DNA from: Jongsikchunia kroppenstedtii DSM 45133
GTDB taxonomy: Bacteria > Actinomycetota > Actinomycetes > Mycobacteriales > Mycobacteriaceae
Length of the DNA stretch: 64,000 nt
Direction of reading: 5' to 3'
Assembly: GCF_000380485.1 (NCBI RefSeq)
Contig: NZ_AQYG01000047.1
Span: 248,001-312,000 of the forward strand
Position numbers and translations under genes: made by a program. Under the pieces are notes generated by a model. The model did no database searches. It saw nothing but the letters and a program-made list of their open reading frames with translations, and was not told the origin of the DNA. Each line of letters starts with the position of its first letter. Position 1 is the stretch's first letter. Shown one piece after another: positions 61,114 to 64,000 of this stretch.

Positions 61114-62385
61114 CTAGTTCTCGGGCTGCACGTCGAAGCGGTCGAAGTAGAAATCGAACCGCCGACGCACGTCATCGGCGGTCACCCCGAAATGCCGCTG
61201 CAGGTCATAGCGGACCCGACCGTGTTTTCCCCGCGGATTGCTGTCGAGGTATTGCTGGAAGGCACCGCGCGCGGGCGCCGTGAGCTCGACGCCGCCGCGC
61301 GCGTAAAGCTCCTCCAGCAACGGGATCTCGTGCCCGTTCAGATCACGGAAGTTGATGTCGATGCTGCGTTCGGCCGGGACCAGCTCCCGATCGCGGACGC
61401 AGGCACTGAGCAGCCGGTGGACATGGTCGGTCCAGTACTCGGCGAGCCACTCGGGCTCAACGCGGTGGCGCCGCAACCGATCTCCGTAGGCGAGCATCGT
61501 GATCGCCGACTGCACGACAGCGGCCGGATCGCGATGGGTGAAGGCGACCGTCGCATCCGGGAAGGTCGCCATCAACGGACCGAGCTGCCCGCAATGCTGC
61601 GGCGACTTGAGCACCCAGGCGCGCGGGCCTCGCAGGAAGGTCAGCGCCTGCAGCACCTTCTTGAGGTAGCCGTAGTGGACGGTCTGATCCAGCGACAGGT
61701 AGTAGTCGCGCCAATCCGGCACGCGCGCATGCCATTCCAGGACATACGACGCGAAGTCCAGATCGAGGATCTCGACTTCCTCCTCGATCGCCTCGGGGAA
61801 CCTGTCGTGCATGGCCGCGACATGCGGCGTCATCATCAACATCGCGTCATGCTCGGCCTGCGAGCGGAGGTACCGCGGATCGATCCCGGATGCGCCCGGC
61901 CCCTCGCCCGGCACGGGCATCGGTTCCTGACTCTCCCAGTACGGCAGCGCGCGGCGACGGCTGTCGGCGGCAATGAGGTTCACCAGATGCGTCGTGCCCG
62001 AACGCGGCATGCCGACGACGATGAACGGCTTCTCGATCGGGATCGACTCGATCTCCGGATATCTCTTGAGCAGATCCGTCAGCGACATCCGGTTGCGCAG
62101 CAGTCGGACGATTCGCTGCCGCACCGTGTACCGGCCCAGGTTGGTCAGTCCCTCGTCCGCGTCGACGGCCGCGGCGTGGGCGGCCACACGCTCGCGCAGG
62201 GTCGGGTCGCCGACGTCGGCATGGCCGGCGACAGCGGCGGCCTCGTCGAACATCTGCCCGACGTCCAGCCGGACGGGCCGCGAGGCCATGAAGTCGACCG
62301 CCTGCCGCTGGATATCGGTCAGCCTCGGCTCGGCGAGATCATCGATGACGATGCTCTGCTCGACTGTGCCCATGTCACGACCCAT
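61114..62385 (-). CDS. Sulfotransferase-family protein
   Basis: This is a 423-residue protein. It has VVGMPRSGTTHLVNLIAAD, the PAPS 5'-phosphosulfate loop, near residue 125, and the 3'-phosphate motif THRDPAAVVQSAITML near 277. This is the actinobacterial STF type that transfers sulfate to small hydroxyl substrates. It uses ATG 62385 or 62373; neither has a strong ribosome site. It is divergent from the IclR gene across a 38-base gap. Confidence 0.82.
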   Translation of the reverse strand: MGRDMGTVEQSIVIDDLAEPRLTDIQRQAVDFMASRPVRLDVGQMFDEAAAVAGHADVGDPTLRERVAAHAAAVDADEGLTNLGRYTVRQRIVRLLRNRMSLTDLLKRYPEIESIPIEKPFIVVGMPRSGTTHLVNLIAADSRRRALPYWESQEPMPVPGEGPGASGIDPRYLRSQAEHDAMLMMTPHVAAMHDRFPEAIEEEVEILDLDFASYVLEWHARVPDWRDYYLSLDQTVHYGYLKKVLQALTFLRGPRAWVLKSPQHCGQLGPLMATFPDATVAFTHRDPAAVVQSAITMLAYGDRLRRHRVEPEWLAEYWTDHVHRLLSACVRDRELVPAERSIDINFRDLNGHEIPLLEELYARGGVELTAPARGAFQQYLDSNPRGKHGRVRYDLQRHFGVTADDVRRRFDFYFDRFDVQPEN

Positions 62386-62394
62386 CTTGATGAT

Positions 62395-62408
62395 GTCGAT
62401 TATTCGAC
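62395..62408. promoter_or_regulatory. IclR operator candidate
   Basis: GTCGA-TTAT-TCGAC is a perfect 14-base palindrome in the short gap between the divergent sulfotransferase and IclR genes, with a further TTCGAC at 62415. It is a natural site for the IclR protein. Confidence 0.5.
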
Positions 62409-62423
62409 GTATCGTTCGACAAT

Positions 62424-63335
62424 ATGACAGCGAAGGTAGAGCAGTCGGAGACAGCGCGTCAAGAGTTGTCGCCGCCCACCGGGCGGGTGATCGCGGTGAT
62501 GGAACTGCTGGGCGCCGAGCCCGAACGCAGCTTCTCGCTGGCGGATATCTGCCGCGCGCTGGACATCAGCAGGGCGACGGGCCACGCGATCCTCACGACG
62601 CTGGCCGACCGCCTCTGGGTGGTGCGCGACCCGACGGACGCCACGTACTCGTGGGGTCCGGCGATTGCGGCGCTGGCCAGGCCCGCCGGGCCGCGGCAAT
62701 ATCGGCCGCACCTGCAGGCGCTCGCCGACGAGGTCGGCACCTATGTGTTCCTGGCGCGCCGGGAGGGTTCGTCGCTGATGATCGTCGACGGCGCCGGCGA
62801 GGGTTCCGGCGGTTCCCGGATCGGCCGGGGCACCCGGACCCCGTTGGTCGCCCCACTCGGACGCGACTATGTCGCCTGGGCCGGCGCCGCCGACCAGCGC
62901 GAGTGGCTCGCCGGATTCGGCGAACCGAATGAAGTCTTCGCACATCGGATCGAACTGGTGCTCAACGAGATCCGACGGCGTGGGTACGTGGTGGAACGGC
63001 TCAGTCGCGAATACATCCGGGCGTCCGCGGCTCTCGGCGCGCTGGGCGCGGACGGCCTACCCGACGCGTTGGCGGCTCGCCTGGCGGGCGCACTCGCCGA
63101 ACTCACCGTGATCGACGTGCTGCCAACGGAATTGGAGCAAGACGCGCAGCTGAACATCGCGACGGTGTCCGCACCGATCGCCAACCCCGACGGCGCGGTG
63201 ACGATGTCCGTCGCCGCGGCGCCATTCGCAGTTCTGACACCGTCCGACATCGAGACGATGGGCGAACATGTCCGCCACACCGCGCGGCAGATCGAGGCGC
63301 AGCTCGCCCGATACGGGGAGGCCGCGCCGCGCTGA
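62424..63335 (+). CDS. IclR-family regulator
   Basis: This 303-residue regulator has an N-terminal winged helix (FSLADICRALDISRATGHAILTTLADRLWVVRD, about 37-70) and a C-terminal GAF-like ligand domain with RIGRGTRTPLVAPLGRDYVAW near 130. It should control the divergent sulfotransferase/hydrolase/SDR/LLM operon and itself. The ligand is probably a pathway intermediate. ATG 62424 is used. Confidence 0.87.
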   Translation: MTAKVEQSETARQELSPPTGRVIAVMELLGAEPERSFSLADICRALDISRATGHAILTTLADRLWVVRDPTDATYSWGPAIAALARPAGPRQYRPHLQALADEVGTYVFLARREGSSLMIVDGAGEGSGGSRIGRGTRTPLVAPLGRDYVAWAGAADQREWLAGFGEPNEVFAHRIELVLNEIRRRGYVVERLSREYIRASAALGALGADGLPDALAARLAGALAELTVIDVLPTELEQDAQLNIATVSAPIANPDGAVTMSVAAAPFAVLTPSDIETMGEHVRHTARQIEAQLARYGEAAPR

Positions 63336-63344
63336 GCCGGTGGA

Positions 63345-64000
63345 TCAGCGCGTCAGCGCAACTCGCAGTTCATCGTTCAGTCCGAGGACGGCATCCGAGA
63401 GGGCGGCCACCGAGGGACCCGCCGCCAGCACCGACCGCGATGCGGACGGCAGCAGCCACCGATGCTCGACATCACTGAAGATCGTTCCGATGTCCTGCGG
63501 GGTCGCGCCCTGCGCGCCCAGCCCCGGCGCCAGCACCGGCCCGTTCAGTGTGCTCAGGTCGAGACCGTGCTCGCGAGTAGCGCCGACGACCACGCCGACC
63601 AGGCCCGGTCGGCCGGCATTGAGTTCCGCTGCGGCGTCGACGATCTGCTGGGCGACGCTGCATCCCTCCGAACGCGCGGTCTGCACCGGCGCGCCTTCGG
63701 GATTCGACGTCCGGGCCAGGACGATCACCGACCGGTCGTTCTCGCGGGCCAGGTCGATCGCCGGCTGCAGCGAGCCGAAACCGAGGTACGGCGACAGCGT
63801 CACCGCATCGGCGGCCAGCGGCGAATTCCCCAGCCACGCCCGGGCGTATCCCGCCATCGTCGACCCGATGTCGCCACGCTTGGCGTCCGCGATGACCACC
63901 GCGCCCCGGGCGCGGAACCCGGCGATCATCGACTCCAGCGCCGCCATCCCGGCCGCGCCGTATTCCTCGAAGAAGGCGACCTGAGGCTTGACGACCGCGA
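63345..64000 (-). CDS. pyrF: Orotidine 5'-phosphate decarboxylase (type 2), 5' end outside
   Basis: The frame continues past 64000, so the first part is missing. Visible residues include [36 protein letters not shown] with the catalytic Asp-Lys-Asp array, [11 protein letters not shown] and [10 protein letters not shown]. It makes UMP from OMP. In M. tuberculosis mihF follows it directly; here the 13.3-kb region 49987-63335 lies between them. Confidence 0.95.
   Translation of the reverse strand, partial: AVVKPQVAFFEEYGAAGMAALESMIAGFRARGAVVIADAKRGDIGSTMAGYARAWLGNSPLAADAVTLSPYLGFGSLQPAIDLARENDRSVIVLARTSNPEGAPVQTARSEGCSVAQQIVDAAAELNAGRPGLVGVVVGATREHGLDLSTLNGPVLAPGLGAQGATPQDIGTIFSDVEHRWLLPSASRSVLAAGPSVAALSDAVLGLNDELRVALTR

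Overview
The window is GC-rich, densely packed actinobacterial DNA. It carries MihF, OpcA, WhiA, CtaB, an actinobacterial-type PriA, an ESX-like gene next to a DUF1023 hydrolase, and many GTG starts. The core gene order is that of the Mycobacterium tuberculosis chromosome from pyrF to ctaB, seen in reverse. I infer a member of the Mycobacteriales, for example Gordonia or a relative; the genus is not proven.

Layout: 1-2672 holds a truncated quinone reductase and an ESX-like gene plus hydrolase pair. 2680-10513 holds ctaB and, divergently, the pentose-phosphate operon tkt-tal-zwf-opcA-pgl. 10514-14001 is an accessory redox cluster: a TetR regulator and an SDR, divergent from an LLM oxidoreductase, a SnoaL-like protein and a second SDR. 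14078-16810 is ppc. 16871-23129 is a second insert with a methyltransferase, an iron-containing redox enzyme, a CDGSH protein and a one-module NRPS. secG follows at 23126-23359. 23360-26124 is a third insert that separates secG from tpiA. It encodes three paralogous Arg/Trp-rich peptides of 33, 33 and 38 residues and an ABC exporter. 26125-34706 is tpiA-pgk-gap, whiA-yvcK-rapZ-uvrC and a PH-domain protein. 34693-39207 is riboflavin synthesis (ribH, ribBA, an FMN riboswitch after ribD, ribD) and rpe. 39217-49608 is a TetR gene, rsmB-fmt-def, priA-metK, a MOSC protein, coaBC-rpoZ-gmk and mihF.

49987-63335 is a 13-kb accessory region between mihF and pyrF, which are neighbours in M. tuberculosis. 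Its first half has a hydrolase / histidine kinase / response regulator operon, two paralogous membrane-anchored or secreted proteins with a 42-nt upstream element that is 39/42 identical, and a fluoride riboswitch (about 53742-53803). The riboswitch leads into a metallophosphoesterase, a DUF211 protein and a VIT/CCC1-like membrane protein; a second-type enolase lies convergent to them. Enolase is a classic fluoride target, so this half looks like a fluoride or metal stress locus. Its second half is an IclR-linked catabolic cluster: a sulfotransferase, an alkylsulfatase-like metallo-beta-lactamase-fold hydrolase, an SDR and an LLM oxidoreductase. pyrF runs off the right end.

The two most novel-looking items are the peptide/ABC cassette at 23.5-26.0 kb and the paired secreted proteins plus fluoride-riboswitch locus at 52-58 kb. 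I saw no CRISPR array, tRNA, rRNA or transposase.
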